Below, piece by piece: positions 27,067 through 36,186 of a stretch of DNA of 64,000 bases. Within the stretch, counting starts at the first letter, position 1, and each line of letters opens with the position of its first letter. The notes under the pieces were generated by a model. That model did no database searches, had not been told where the DNA came from, and saw only the letters and a program-made list of their open reading frames with translations. The stretch comes from Gammaproteobacteria bacterium (GTDB taxonomy: Bacteria > Pseudomonadota > Gammaproteobacteria > Steroidobacterales > Woeseiaceae): the NCBI GenBank assembly GCA_029864095.1, contig JAOTUB010000006.1, positions 1 through 64,000 of the forward strand, given 5' to 3'. Made by a program: the position numbers and the translations under genes.

Positions 27067-28071
27067 TCAATGGGCGGTAAGCGCCAGGCCCGTGGCCGGC
27101 ATGACTGTTGCGGCATTCTGACCCGCAAACAACACCGGTAATGACTGAATTTTCATTCCCACATTGCGTACGACCGCGAAGTGCAGGTGTGGCCCACTCG
27201 AAAAGCCCGTATTGCCGGAATCGGCAATGTATTGACCGCGCACGACCCGATCACCGGGTTTGACGCGAATCGAGTTCGTATTCAGGTGCGCATAGATCGC
27301 GTAGGTACCATCGTCGTGCAAGATGCGCACGACGTTCGCAGACGGCGCGTCCCGTATCGGATCCAGACCACCGCGAAAATTGTTACTCGCTACGTCGAAC
27401 ACGATTCCGCCGCGTGCCGCGAAAATATCCGTGCCGATTGGCATCGCGATATCGATGGCATGGTAACTATCCGCGGTAGTGTGCGTCGCGATCTCGGGGT
27501 ACGCCTGCGTCACGGGATAATTGGTTGAGATTGCAAATGGCACACGATACGCGACCGCCGGTCGGTGCAGCGAATCAGGGCTGCCGGCCAAATAGTGAAA
27601 GCGGTACTCGATTGACGGCGCAGGACCGTCCTCGAGTAAGTCGAGGCTGATCAACTGCAGATCACTTCGCGCAGGCACGATCCACCGCAACTCGGAATCG
27701 GAACTCGGAAACTGAAGTCCGCGAATGCTCTCGATGTCGAGCGCGAGCTCCACGGGCGCATAGAACCGGTTGTGTGCGGTCAACTGCACACTCCGTCCAT
27801 TGAACCCGTGCGTCACGGAAATACCAACGTCCGCCTTGCCTTTGTTCAGTGTGCGTACCTCCGCGACGCTGCTGTCAACTGGCGGTCGGTCAGAATAAAT
27901 CCACTCGCCGTCGGGGCCACGATACTTGTACAGCGCCTGCGAGTGTGCCATCCCACCGACAAACAACAATAGCGACAGCGCGATCAACAGCGCAGGTCGC
28001 CCCGTATTCGACAAACGATCAGGAACCGATCCGCGACCGCTGCCAGCCACTTTCTGTTCTTCTAATTTCAT
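27067..28071 (-). CDS. M23 family metallopeptidase with DUF4124-like N-terminus
   Basis: A 334-residue exported protein. A hydrophobic signal segment (about residues 28-45) is followed by a DUF4124-like stretch (ALYKYRGPDGEWIYSDRPP). The M23/LytM domain is at about 185-305, with zinc ligands in YHAIDIAMP (H-x3-D) and GPHLHF. It probably cuts peptidoglycan cross-links or helps an amidase. The ATG at 28071 lies inside the end of the upstream protease gene (53-base overlap). A TTG just after that stop is the alternative start, so the N-terminus is uncertain. Confidence 0.82.
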   Translation of the reverse strand: MKLEEQKVAGSGRGSVPDRLSNTGRPALLIALSLLLFVGGMAHSQALYKYRGPDGEWIYSDRPPVDSSVAEVRTLNKGKADVGISVTHGFNGRSVQLTAHNRFYAPVELALDIESIRGLQFPSSDSELRWIVPARSDLQLISLDLLEDGPAPSIEYRFHYLAGSPDSLHRPAVAYRVPFAISTNYPVTQAYPEIATHTTADSYHAIDIAMPIGTDIFAARGGIVFDVASNNFRGGLDPIRDAPSANVVRILHDDGTYAIYAHLNTNSIRVKPGDRVVRGQYIADSGNTGFSSGPHLHFAVVRNVGMKIQSLPVLFAGQNAATVMPATGLALTAH

Positions 28072-30817
28072 ATGCCGGCCAGTACTGGTTATCCAGTTTT
28101 AGAGTTATTACCTCGACCGCGCCATTCCACGTCACGGTCTTGAGTCTTACAGATGTCTGATCGTCTTTGCCCGCCACCGCAGCGACGAATGCCTCAAGGT
28201 CTGGGGTAGGCGTTTCGTCGACTTCGACAACTCGGCGTCCCGCCCACAAACCGTAGCGCGTCGCCGGAGATCCGTAGCTGAAAAATGCAACGTAGACACC
28301 ATATGGATCAATGCCACGCTGCGCCGCCATTGCGCGATGCGGGTCCTGCAGCAGCGCACCAGCCCAGGACACGGCCCGATCAATGCCGCGTCCGTCCAAT
28401 GAGGACGTCTCGATCTGCAGGTCTTTAGCCTCGCCGCTGCGCCACACGGTGACCATAACCTGTGGTTTTTGAACCGCTTTTTCGATTTCGCGAAACGACG
28501 TGACGACGTTGCCATCCACGGCAAGCACCATGTCGCCGTTGCGCAGCTTTCGGGACGCATCGGTTCCGGCTACAACTCGCGTCACGCTGAGCGCGCGGCG
28601 ATTAACCGGATTGTTGGCCTCGAGCCGCTGTAACCAGTCTTCATTCACGCCCATGTTGCGTGCCGCAAATAACGGCGCATAAACAAATTCGGCCTCTAAC
28701 GAATAGAATGGCCGCCCCTCGCGCACGATGTCGACAAACTCCATGACAAGATCCGCGCCGATGCCACTGTTCAGTTGCGCAGTGTCGCCACCTGACTGGA
28801 TCGCAAAGCTCGACCACATCGCGGTAACCCTGCCGCGCCTGTCGACGAGAACACCGTCGAAATCTGTCGGCGCGTTGACCAGACTGATGCCTTCAATGTT
28901 TGAATCTCGAAAACGCAGTGTCCGCGACAGCGGCATCGTCAGCGGGCCTACCGAAGATACCGTGCTCTCCTGATGGACGAGCTGATGGTCGCCCTTTATG
29001 CCAACAACCCAGAGTTTGTCACCCGGCCGCAGTTCTGTCTTGTTGAATGTCGCCGCTTCGACCGCCGTGTCGTTTATCGTCGCAGGATCGTATGAGACGA
29101 TCGCGAGATTATGCAGCGGGTGAAGTTGTTCGATCTCGGCCTTTACCTCCAGCGATCCTGCGAACGTGACCGTTACGTCACCGATCGCGACGGGCACAGT
29201 ATTGCGATCAACTACGACCAGGCCGCGCTCTTTGTCGACGATCAAACCCGTGCCGTAGTAATGCCTGTCTGCAACACCGGATACCGTGTAAGGCAGATCG
29301 AAAGTCACAACGACCAGCGATGGCGCGATCGCACGTACTCGCGGATCGTCATACTCCTTTAGCTGGGTGTGGCCGACTTTTGGTGGCGATGGCTCGGGCC
29401 CCGGCCCGAGTTCGCGACACGGCCAGATGCCGGTTGCATCGTCGCGCGAACAGCGCCGTACCGGAAACCAGACGCGGTCCATCTCGAACGAGCGCACGAT
29501 GCTGTTCTGCGGATTGTCCATCGTGACGTATCGAACCTGTTCCCTGTCGCCATCCGCAAGACCATTCAATGCTTCCTCGAGGTCATCGATGCTCTCGATC
29601 GGCTTGCTACCAAACTCCGTGATAACAGCGCCACGCGGGATTGCAGATTTCGACAACAGGTAGCCCGGATTCGCCACGTAAACGCCGGTCGCGGAACGAT
29701 TGTAGTGGCGGGCCTGCTGATAAGAGAGATTGTTGACGATGGCATCGCCAAATTCCAGAAATTCATTTGGCGTGATCGAATGCAGGTCAGTCACGAGAAC
29801 CGTATTGGTAATGCTCTTGCCGCCCCGCTCAACTTCTATCTCGATGTCCTGATTGACCGCGTCGTCGAGAATTGCAGCGAGCGGCACAAATTCCGTTACC
29901 AGTTCGCCGTTGATGCGCAGAAGAATGTCCCCCGGCGCCAACTTTCCGGCCGCGGGTGAATCAGGAATGACCTGCGCTACGGTCAACATTCCCGTCTGCT
30001 CAGGAAACAGCGACCGGGCTGTGCGTTCCGAGTTATCGGTAAGACCCAGGCGCTTGAGTTCGTCAAAGGCTTTGCGCTCGAACATTGTCTGCAGAGTTCC
30101 CCGCGTGACCTTTGCGCCCTGCTGAATCAAGTTCAGCGCGCGATGGATACGATCCAGCGGCAAGAAAAAACTGCTTGCAGCAGAATTGTTGGCGCCGGCG
30201 TTTAGAGCAACAACTTCGCCATCGATATTGATGACAGGCGATCCTGACGAACCACCCGAGGTGCCGGACGCCGCCTGCAGGTAGAAGGTATTAAAGTCGT
30301 TGTATTTACCGCGACCATAATCAGGCGCCTGGCGATCCAGCCGGGCTATCGTGCCCGCAAGAATAGAAAGTTGCTCACCGGCATCGTTACCAACGACACG
30401 GATTTCGCGACCGATACCGGCACCGTCCGGCGCGAGCGGCAATTCTGCAGGCTCGATGTAATGCAGCGCTGCCGGATCGTAGCGGAAAAACCCGAAGTCG
30501 TGCACAGGATCGCGGTAGACAGGCGTCAGGCGCACTTCCTCATTATTGCGAAATATGGCTTCGGCAACGACGGGGCCCGGCGTCACGACATGTCGATTGG
30601 TCAAAATAAGGCCCCGCTTCGCATCCACGACGAAGCCGGTCGCTTGACTCGACGAATTCCATTCCGTGTCAAACGCCCGCGTGCTGTCGACACGAATCGA
30701 GACAACCCCCGACGAAATGCGTTCCAGCGTATTGGTCCAGGCTGTGTCTTCGGCAGCCATCGCCGTAAGCGCAAGCAGAAGCCCTGCCAGCGCAGCCAGA
30801 AATCGTCCGTGAGTCAT
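28019..30817 (-). CDS. Nma111-like double-protease PDZ protein (DegP/HtrA superfamily)
   Basis: A 932-residue exported protein resembling yeast Nma111 in architecture. It has a signal peptide (about 1-22), an S1C trypsin-like domain, PDZ domains, a second protease-like domain (about 480-690) and further PDZ repeats. The first domain has the full triad: TNRHVV, HDFGFF and GTSGGSSGSPV. In the second, the His position reads DRN and the Ser region is DFDGVLVD, so it is catalytically dead. It probably degrades or chaperones envelope proteins. The ATG at 30817 (with AGG upstream) is preferred to the TTG at 30832. Its end overlaps the M23 peptidase gene. Confidence 0.85.
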   Translation of the reverse strand: MTHGRFLAALAGLLLALTAMAAEDTAWTNTLERISSGVVSIRVDSTRAFDTEWNSSSQATGFVVDAKRGLILTNRHVVTPGPVVAEAIFRNNEEVRLTPVYRDPVHDFGFFRYDPAALHYIEPAELPLAPDGAGIGREIRVVGNDAGEQLSILAGTIARLDRQAPDYGRGKYNDFNTFYLQAASGTSGGSSGSPVINIDGEVVALNAGANNSAASSFFLPLDRIHRALNLIQQGAKVTRGTLQTMFERKAFDELKRLGLTDNSERTARSLFPEQTGMLTVAQVIPDSPAAGKLAPGDILLRINGELVTEFVPLAAILDDAVNQDIEIEVERGGKSITNTVLVTDLHSITPNEFLEFGDAIVNNLSYQQARHYNRSATGVYVANPGYLLSKSAIPRGAVITEFGSKPIESIDDLEEALNGLADGDREQVRYVTMDNPQNSIVRSFEMDRVWFPVRRCSRDDATGIWPCRELGPGPEPSPPKVGHTQLKEYDDPRVRAIAPSLVVVTFDLPYTVSGVADRHYYGTGLIVDKERGLVVVDRNTVPVAIGDVTVTFAGSLEVKAEIEQLHPLHNLAIVSYDPATINDTAVEAATFNKTELRPGDKLWVVGIKGDHQLVHQESTVSSVGPLTMPLSRTLRFRDSNIEGISLVNAPTDFDGVLVDRRGRVTAMWSSFAIQSGGDTAQLNSGIGADLVMEFVDIVREGRPFYSLEAEFVYAPLFAARNMGVNEDWLQRLEANNPVNRRALSVTRVVAGTDASRKLRNGDMVLAVDGNVVTSFREIEKAVQKPQVMVTVWRSGEAKDLQIETSSLDGRGIDRAVSWAGALLQDPHRAMAAQRGIDPYGVYVAFFSYGSPATRYGLWAGRRVVEVDETPTPDLEAFVAAVAGKDDQTSVRLKTVTWNGAVEVITLKLDNQYWPAYEIRRTESGWQRSRIGS

Positions 30818-30970
30818 AGGTAACCTGTTCAATTGTCCAATTTATATTGTTATCTGGACTAGGCTTGAGCCCTGCGGTTCCCTATTTGAACAGATTATTC
30901 GGCTCTGGAGGAGCCCGCCATGCGGCCGACCCGGCTTTCGCCAGCATAGCGGACGCCAAGATCGTTGCAA

Positions 30971-32440
30971 TCAGGCGTCTTCAGGCCGGTATTTGAGATC
31001 CAGCTGGCGTGCGGCTTTGACATCGTCCAGCCGCCGTACCGGCATTTTGTAAGGTGCTTCCTTGAAGCTCGTGCCGTTCTCCCTGGCCTCACGCGCGATT
31101 TCGACCATCGCGGCAACGAAATTGTCCAGCGTTTCCTTGCTTTCCGTCTCGGTCGGTTCGATCAGCAGACATTCAGGGACCAGCAGCGGAAAGTACGTCG
31201 TCGGTGCATGATAGTTGCGATCGAGGAGTGCCTTAGCGACGTCCATCGCCGTCAGCTGCAGCTCTTTGGCCTCGTGTTTCAACGTAATTATGAATTCATG
31301 GCTTGCGCGTCTATTTGGATAGGCAAGCTCAAATCCGGCATCGCGCAGTCTCGCCTGCAGATAATTCGCATTCAGCGTCGCGTATTCGGCAATGCGTCGC
31401 ATGCCGTCGCGCCCGACCATGCGCATGTATACATAGGCGCGCAGCAGTACGCCAGCATTGCCCATGAACCCGGACAGCCGGCCAATAGACTGCGGCATGT
31501 CGTGTTCCGTCAGCCAGTCGTATATCGTCTTGCCATCCGCTTCTTTTGCGGTGACGATCGGGATCGGCATATACGGCAGTAGCCGCTCGCCAACACCGAT
31601 AGCGCCGGAGCCGGGGCCGCCACCACCGTGCGGCGTCGAGAAGGTCTTGTGCAGATTCATGTGGATCACGTCAAAACCCATATCGCCGGGGCGCACCTTG
31701 CCGCAGATTGCGTTGAGATTGGCACCGTCATAGTAAAGCAGTCCGCCTGCGCCTCTTACGATGCGTTCGACCGTGATGATGTCGCGCTCGAACACACCCA
31801 ACGTCGAGGGGTTCGTCAGCATGATACCGGCCGTCTTTGGACCGACGACGGCTTTCAGGGCCGCCTGGTCGATGTCGCCTTCGCCGTTTGTCGGCACTTC
31901 ACGCACGACACAGCCGCACATTGTGGCCGTCGCGGGATTCGTGCCGTGCGCGGCATCGGGAACGATAATTTCGTCGCGTTCGCTCTCCCCGTGCGCCACA
32001 TGATATGCGCGTATCATCGCGACGCCGGATAATTCACCTTGCGCTCCGGCCATCGGCGTCAGCGATACGCCGACCATCCCGGTTACCGCTTTGAGCATCT
32101 CCTGCAGTTCATACATGCACTGCAAAAAACCCTGGCCGTGGCTGACCGGCCCCAGCGGGTGCCGGCCGGCAAATCCGGGCAACAACGCGAGCGAGTTGCA
32201 CGCCCTGGGGTTGTATTTCATCGTGCACGAACCCAACGGATAAAAATTCGTATCGATCGAGAAGTTCTTCTGCGACAAGCGTGTGTAGTGACGCACGACC
32301 TGCAGTTCGGATGCCTCGGGCAGACGCGGCCGATCCTGTCGCAGCAGGTGCTCGGGCCAGTCCACATCAGCCATGGCAGCCGGCGCTTGGGCAAATGCTC
32401 TGCGACCCTGGCGTGATTTTTCAAAAATCAAAGTACTCAT
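30971..32440 (-). CDS. gcvPB: Glycine dehydrogenase (decarboxylating) subunit 2
   Basis: A 489-residue PLP enzyme subunit, the C-terminal half of the P protein. The cofactor lysine is in [17 protein letters not shown], and the [14 protein letters not shown] and AHGTNPATA segments are typical. With GcvPA it decarboxylates glycine and passes the aminomethyl group to GcvH. Enterobacteria have one fused GcvP; here the split form is used. The last gene of the gcv operon, it starts seven bases after tpx. Confidence 0.95.
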   Translation of the reverse strand: MSTLIFEKSRQGRRAFAQAPAAMADVDWPEHLLRQDRPRLPEASELQVVRHYTRLSQKNFSIDTNFYPLGSCTMKYNPRACNSLALLPGFAGRHPLGPVSHGQGFLQCMYELQEMLKAVTGMVGVSLTPMAGAQGELSGVAMIRAYHVAHGESERDEIIVPDAAHGTNPATATMCGCVVREVPTNGEGDIDQAALKAVVGPKTAGIMLTNPSTLGVFERDIITVERIVRGAGGLLYYDGANLNAICGKVRPGDMGFDVIHMNLHKTFSTPHGGGGPGSGAIGVGERLLPYMPIPIVTAKEADGKTIYDWLTEHDMPQSIGRLSGFMGNAGVLLRAYVYMRMVGRDGMRRIAEYATLNANYLQARLRDAGFELAYPNRRASHEFIITLKHEAKELQLTAMDVAKALLDRNYHAPTTYFPLLVPECLLIEPTETESKETLDNFVAAMVEIAREARENGTSFKEAPYKMPVRRLDDVKAARQLDLKYRPEDA

Positions 32441-32446
32441 ATTTGC

Positions 32447-32965
32447 TCAGTCCTCATCAGCCTTTATGCCCAGCGCGCGCAAAGCGGAGCCGTAATTCGG
32501 CTCGGTCGTGATGTCCTCAATATGCTCGTGATGCACGACCGTGTTGTTCTCGTCCATAACGACCACGGCACGTGCGAACATGCCGGCCAATGGGCCGTCG
32601 ACAATTTGCACTCCGTAGTTCTCGCCAAACCCTGCGTGGCGGATCGCGGACAGGCCGATTACGCCATCCAGTTTGTGCTCAGCAAGAAAACGCTTATGCG
32701 CGAACGGGAGATCATAGGAAATCATCAACATTGCGACATCATCTGCCAGCCGGGCGCGCCGGTTGAACTCGATAACAGACTTTGCGCACACGTCCGTATC
32801 GATGCTCACGAAGATATTCATGACTTTGCGCATACCGGTCCAGTTTGCAAGCGACACGTTCTGCAGCTTCGTATTAACAAGCGACACATCCGGCGCATGA
32901 GAGCCAACCGCGGGCAGTTCACCCGCTGTCCTGTACGTACCACCTTCAAATTTGATGATTGCCAT
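32447..32965 (-). CDS. tpx: Thiol peroxidase, single-cysteine variant
   Basis: A 172-residue Tpx-type peroxiredoxin that reduces hydroperoxides. The peroxidatic Cys60 is in DTDVCAKSV, and DLPFAHKRF, IRHAGFGENYGV and DGPLAGMFARAVVVMDE match the family. The resolving cysteine of E. coli Tpx (Cys95) is Leu94 here and the third family cysteine is also absent, leaving one cysteine in the whole protein. It sits between gcvPA and gcvPB with seven bases on each side, so it is under glycine riboswitch control. Confidence 0.92.
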   Translation of the reverse strand: MAIIKFEGGTYRTAGELPAVGSHAPDVSLVNTKLQNVSLANWTGMRKVMNIFVSIDTDVCAKSVIEFNRRARLADDVAMLMISYDLPFAHKRFLAEHKLDGVIGLSAIRHAGFGENYGVQIVDGPLAGMFARAVVVMDENNTVVHHEHIEDITTEPNYGSALRALGIKADED

Positions 32966-32972
32966 ATCGTTT

Positions 32973-34343
32973 TCAGGCGGAACGCCTGGTCTCCTTCGCA
33001 AAAATATGTGCCATGGCAGCAACGTACGCGTCGATGTCCGCATCCATTTTTGTTTCGGTTGCGCAGACCAGTACCGCGTTGTCCAGCTCGGGCATGCTCG
33101 CGGCCAGATCGTAGCCACCCAGAATATCCTGCGCGGCCAGCGCCTCGAGCACAGGCGCCACAGGCCGGTCGAAGCGCAGTGCGGCCTCATGGAAGTGTGG
33201 GCCGTCGAACAGCCGCTCGATGCCGTCAATCGCGGTCAGCCCCGCGACCAGCCGCGTTGTGTTCTGCTGCGAGCGCAGCGCGACTTTTCGCAGTCCGTCA
33301 TACCCCAGCAACGACATGTAGATCGTCGCCGCGGTCACCATAAGGCCCTGATTGGTACAGATGTTCGACGTCGCTTTCGTGCGCCGAATATGTTGTTCCC
33401 GTGCCTGCAAGGTCAACGTAAAGCCTGTCTCATCGTTCAGGTCCGTGGTCCGACCGACGATGCGCCCCGGCATCTGCCGCACCTGTTGTTGCTTGCAGGT
33501 CATGAACCCGAAGTACGGACCGCCCGATGACAGCGGTATACCCAGCGGTTGGCCTTCACCGATGGCGATATCGGCGCCTTTTTCGCCCCAGTGTCCGGGC
33601 GCCTTGAGCAGCGCCAGCGACGTCGGGTTTACGACAGCGATAACGAACGCGCCACACGCGTGCGCCCAGTCGGTCAGCCGATCGGCCTCCTCCAGCGTGC
33701 CGAGGAACGACGGCTGCTGAATTACAACGGCGACGGGCGCCTCGTCGTCGTCCAGTGTTGCGGTGGCGTTGCCGGTTGCTCTGTCCATCGGCAATCGGTC
33801 GAACGTGATTCCCTGACTGCCCGCAATCGCCAGCGCGACCTGTTCGTATCTCGGGTTGACGCCCGGTGCGAGCAGAATCCGGCCCGATTTGTTCTTGCGA
33901 TTACCGCGCACCGCCATGAGTGCAGCCTCGGCTAGACCGGATGCGCCGTCATAAAGCGATGCATTGCTGACATCGAGCCCGGTAAGCTCGGTAATCATCG
34001 TCTGATACTCGTAAATCGTCTGCAGCGTGCCCTGGCTTGCCTCGGCCTGATATGGCGTATACGCACTGTAGAACTCACCGCGCGTCGCGACATCCCATAC
34101 CGCTTGCGGAACATGGTGCTCGTAGGCCCCTGCGCCAATGAAACATTGCGGCGCACCGTCCTGGGCGGCACGCCGGTGCATCAGGCGCGTGATCTCCATT
34201 TCACTGAGGCCCACCGGCACGTTGTCCAGTGAATCGATAATAAGATTTGCAGGGATCTCGTCGAATAGCGCGTCCAGATCGGGCGCCCCAATCGTCTTGA
34301 GCATCTCTTCGGTATCTTCTTTGGTATGCGGTATGAAAGGCAT
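32973..34343 (-). CDS. gcvPA: Glycine dehydrogenase (decarboxylating) subunit 1
   Basis: A 456-residue subunit, the N-terminal half of the P protein, starting [15 protein letters not shown] as is usual for the split form. [24 protein letters not shown] and [18 protein letters not shown] are conserved family segments. It follows gcvH by eight bases and precedes tpx by seven. It functions only as a complex with GcvPB. Confidence 0.95.
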   Translation of the reverse strand: MPFIPHTKEDTEEMLKTIGAPDLDALFDEIPANLIIDSLDNVPVGLSEMEITRLMHRRAAQDGAPQCFIGAGAYEHHVPQAVWDVATRGEFYSAYTPYQAEASQGTLQTIYEYQTMITELTGLDVSNASLYDGASGLAEAALMAVRGNRKNKSGRILLAPGVNPRYEQVALAIAGSQGITFDRLPMDRATGNATATLDDDEAPVAVVIQQPSFLGTLEEADRLTDWAHACGAFVIAVVNPTSLALLKAPGHWGEKGADIAIGEGQPLGIPLSSGGPYFGFMTCKQQQVRQMPGRIVGRTTDLNDETGFTLTLQAREQHIRRTKATSNICTNQGLMVTAATIYMSLLGYDGLRKVALRSQQNTTRLVAGLTAIDGIERLFDGPHFHEAALRFDRPVAPVLEALAAQDILGGYDLAASMPELDNAVLVCATETKMDADIDAYVAAMAHIFAKETRRSA

Positions 34344-34351
34344 TTTCCTGC

Positions 34352-34747
34352 TCAGGCGTCTTCTTCATCTAAAAGGGTCTGATAGGCGACCGGGGTCAGC
34401 AAGGCACCTTCGTCGATATCGCCGCTTGGCTGCAGCTTGACGATCCAGCCATCACCGTATGGATCGGCGTTGATTCTTTCGGGATCGTCAGCGAGGTCTT
34501 CATTAACGGCCACGACGATGCCGTCGATCGGTGCGTAGACGTCGGATGCAGCCTTGACCGACTCGACGACGGCCATATCACCACCGCTCTCGACGTCCTG
34601 CCCAAGTTCCGGCAGTTCGACATAAACGAGGTCACCGAGGGCAGCCTGTGCGTGATCCGTTACGCCGATTGTGACGTTGCCGTCATCTTCGCGGCGCAGC
34701 CATTCATGTTCGCTCGTGTACAACAAGTCTCCCGGTAATTCACTCAT
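34352..34747 (-). CDS. gcvH: Glycine cleavage system H protein
   Basis: A 131-residue lipoyl carrier. Lys65 in [12 protein letters not shown] is the lipoylation site, and the start [15 protein letters not shown] is typical. It shuttles the aminomethyl group from P to T protein. The ATG at 34747 gives good spacing from GGGAG; another ATG six bases upstream is too close to it. It lies between gcvT and gcvPA. Confidence 0.95.
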   Translation of the reverse strand: MSELPGDLLYTSEHEWLRREDDGNVTIGVTDHAQAALGDLVYVELPELGQDVESGGDMAVVESVKAASDVYAPIDGIVVAVNEDLADDPERINADPYGDGWIVKLQPSGDIDEGALLTPVAYQTLLDEEDA

Positions 34748-34794
34748 TGTCATTTTCTCCCTTGCCCAGGTCGTCCTGGTCAGTCTCGGTGGCT

Positions 34795-35886
34795 TCAAAC
34801 GTCGATTCGTATTTGTCCATTGCGTACGAACGGCGTCTTCACAATCCGTACGTTCAGCAATTTTCCACGCACTTCGACCTTGGCGCGGTCGTAATCTCCA
34901 GCGGGCAGGCGCGCAAGTGCGATCGATCGCCCGATCGTTGGCGAAAAACCACCGCTCGTGATCTCACCGTCGCCGACACCATCGACAACGACTCGCTGAT
35001 GATTTCTGAGAACGCCCTTATCCTCAAGCAGCAGGCCGACGAAACGCCGCCGTGTTGCGTCCGCCCGCAGCTTTTCGAGCGAACCGCGACCAATAAAGTC
35101 ACGCTCATCCGGATCCCAAGCGACAGTCCACCCAAGCCCTGCCTCGAGCGGCGAGATGGTCTCGTCCATATCGGACCCGTAGAGGTTCATCGCGGCTTCG
35201 AGGCGCAGCGTGTCCCGGGCACCAAGTCCAGCGGGGGCAACCCCGCCAGCAACGAGGCGATCCCAAACCGAAGGCGCACGCATGGCCGGCAGCAGAATTT
35301 CCCAGCCGTCTTCGCCCGTATAACCTGTTCGCGCAACGAAGAGGTCGCCCGCTTCCATACCGGTAAACAACTCGAGATCGAGCGCCTGCTCGCGCCATTC
35401 GGCATCGACACATGGCGCCGCAATCTCGCGCGCCTTCGGCCCCTGTACGGCAAGCATCGCGAGTTCTGCACGCTCAATGACCTTCACATCGTAACTTTCG
35501 GCATGCCTGCGAATCCACGCGAGATCCTTGTCGCGAGTCGCGGCGTTGACCACCATGCGAAACCAGCTGTCATGCATGAAGTAGACGATCAGGTCATCGA
35601 TGACGCCGCCGTCCTCATTTAACATACAGGTGTAGAGCGCCTTACCGGAATCCTTGAGCTTGGCGACGTCGTTTGCCAGCAGATGGCGCAGGAGGTCGCG
35701 CACCCGGCCGCCTTTGAGGTCCACGATCGTCATGTGTGACACATCAAATAGTCCCGCGTTGGTCCGGACCGCGTGGTGTTCTTCTTTTTGCGAGCCGTAG
35801 TGCAGTGGCATATCCCAGCCACCGAAATCGACGATACGCGCGCCGGCCTCGACATGCTTGCCGTACAAAGGCGTTTTCAATCCCAT
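34795..35886 (-). CDS. gcvT: Aminomethyltransferase (glycine cleavage T protein)
   Basis: A 363-residue T protein, close to E. coli length. It releases ammonia from the aminomethyl-lipoyl arm and forms methylenetetrahydrofolate. FDVSHMTIVDLKG, the ARTGYTGEDGWEI segment, LGARDTLRLEAAMNLYG and GGFSPTIGRSIALA are in family order. AAAGGAAAG precedes the ATG at 35886. It is the first gene of the gcvT-H-PA-tpx-PB operon, behind a glycine riboswitch and its terminator. Confidence 0.95.
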   Translation of the reverse strand: MGLKTPLYGKHVEAGARIVDFGGWDMPLHYGSQKEEHHAVRTNAGLFDVSHMTIVDLKGGRVRDLLRHLLANDVAKLKDSGKALYTCMLNEDGGVIDDLIVYFMHDSWFRMVVNAATRDKDLAWIRRHAESYDVKVIERAELAMLAVQGPKAREIAAPCVDAEWREQALDLELFTGMEAGDLFVARTGYTGEDGWEILLPAMRAPSVWDRLVAGGVAPAGLGARDTLRLEAAMNLYGSDMDETISPLEAGLGWTVAWDPDERDFIGRGSLEKLRADATRRRFVGLLLEDKGVLRNHQRVVVDGVGDGEITSGGFSPTIGRSIALARLPAGDYDRAKVEVRGKLLNVRIVKTPFVRNGQIRIDV

Positions 35887-35907
35887 ATTCTTTCCTTTGA
35901 GCCATGA

Positions 35908-35943
35908 ACAAAAGGGGCGACAGATCCCTAGATCTGTCGCCCC
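35908..35943 (-). terminator. Riboswitch-linked intrinsic terminator
   Basis: A 13-bp perfect stem (GGGGCGACAGATC with its complement at 35931-35943, loop at 35927-35930) is followed on the minus strand by TTTTGT. It lies directly after the second glycine aptamer and before gcvT. Glycine binding would be expected to prevent this stem and let transcription continue. Confidence 0.88.
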
Positions 35944-36112
35944 TCTGTCCTTAAAAACCTGAGAGATCAATAGCTTCGGCTACTTACCCCTTCGGTGGGC
36001 CGCGTCTCGGGCCGCTCTCCAGAGCCAATCAGCGGTCACAGTCCTTCTGCCTGAGCGTTTCCGGGCGAGTTGCGCCTTCGGCGCCCCGTACAACTGTCGG
36101 GGTCTCTTCTGT
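35944..36112 (-). ncRNA. Tandem glycine riboswitch
   Basis: The minus strand holds two glycine aptamers in series. The first (about 36110-36035) has GCGCCGAAGGCGCAAC, then GCTCAGGCAGAAGGAC. The second (about 36030-35944) has CTCTGGAGAGC, CCACCGAAGGGGTAAGTAGCC, CTCTCAGGT and GGACAGAG, with CTCTG/CAGAG as closing stem. These are the hallmark conserved segments of the family. It controls the downstream gcv operon, most likely switching it on with glycine. The 3' aptamer abuts the terminator. Confidence 0.92.
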
Positions 36113-36186
36113 GCACGCTATGGATTGGTGCGCGCAATCATAGCCAATGCGGGTGCCGGTTGCCAGCGGCACGGCGGAAAGTGACA

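Noticed and set aside
36070-36186. N-terminal extension of the DUF885 protein from 36070
   Set aside because: The extra codons lie in the glycine riboswitch on the other strand, and the signal peptide begins only at 36187.
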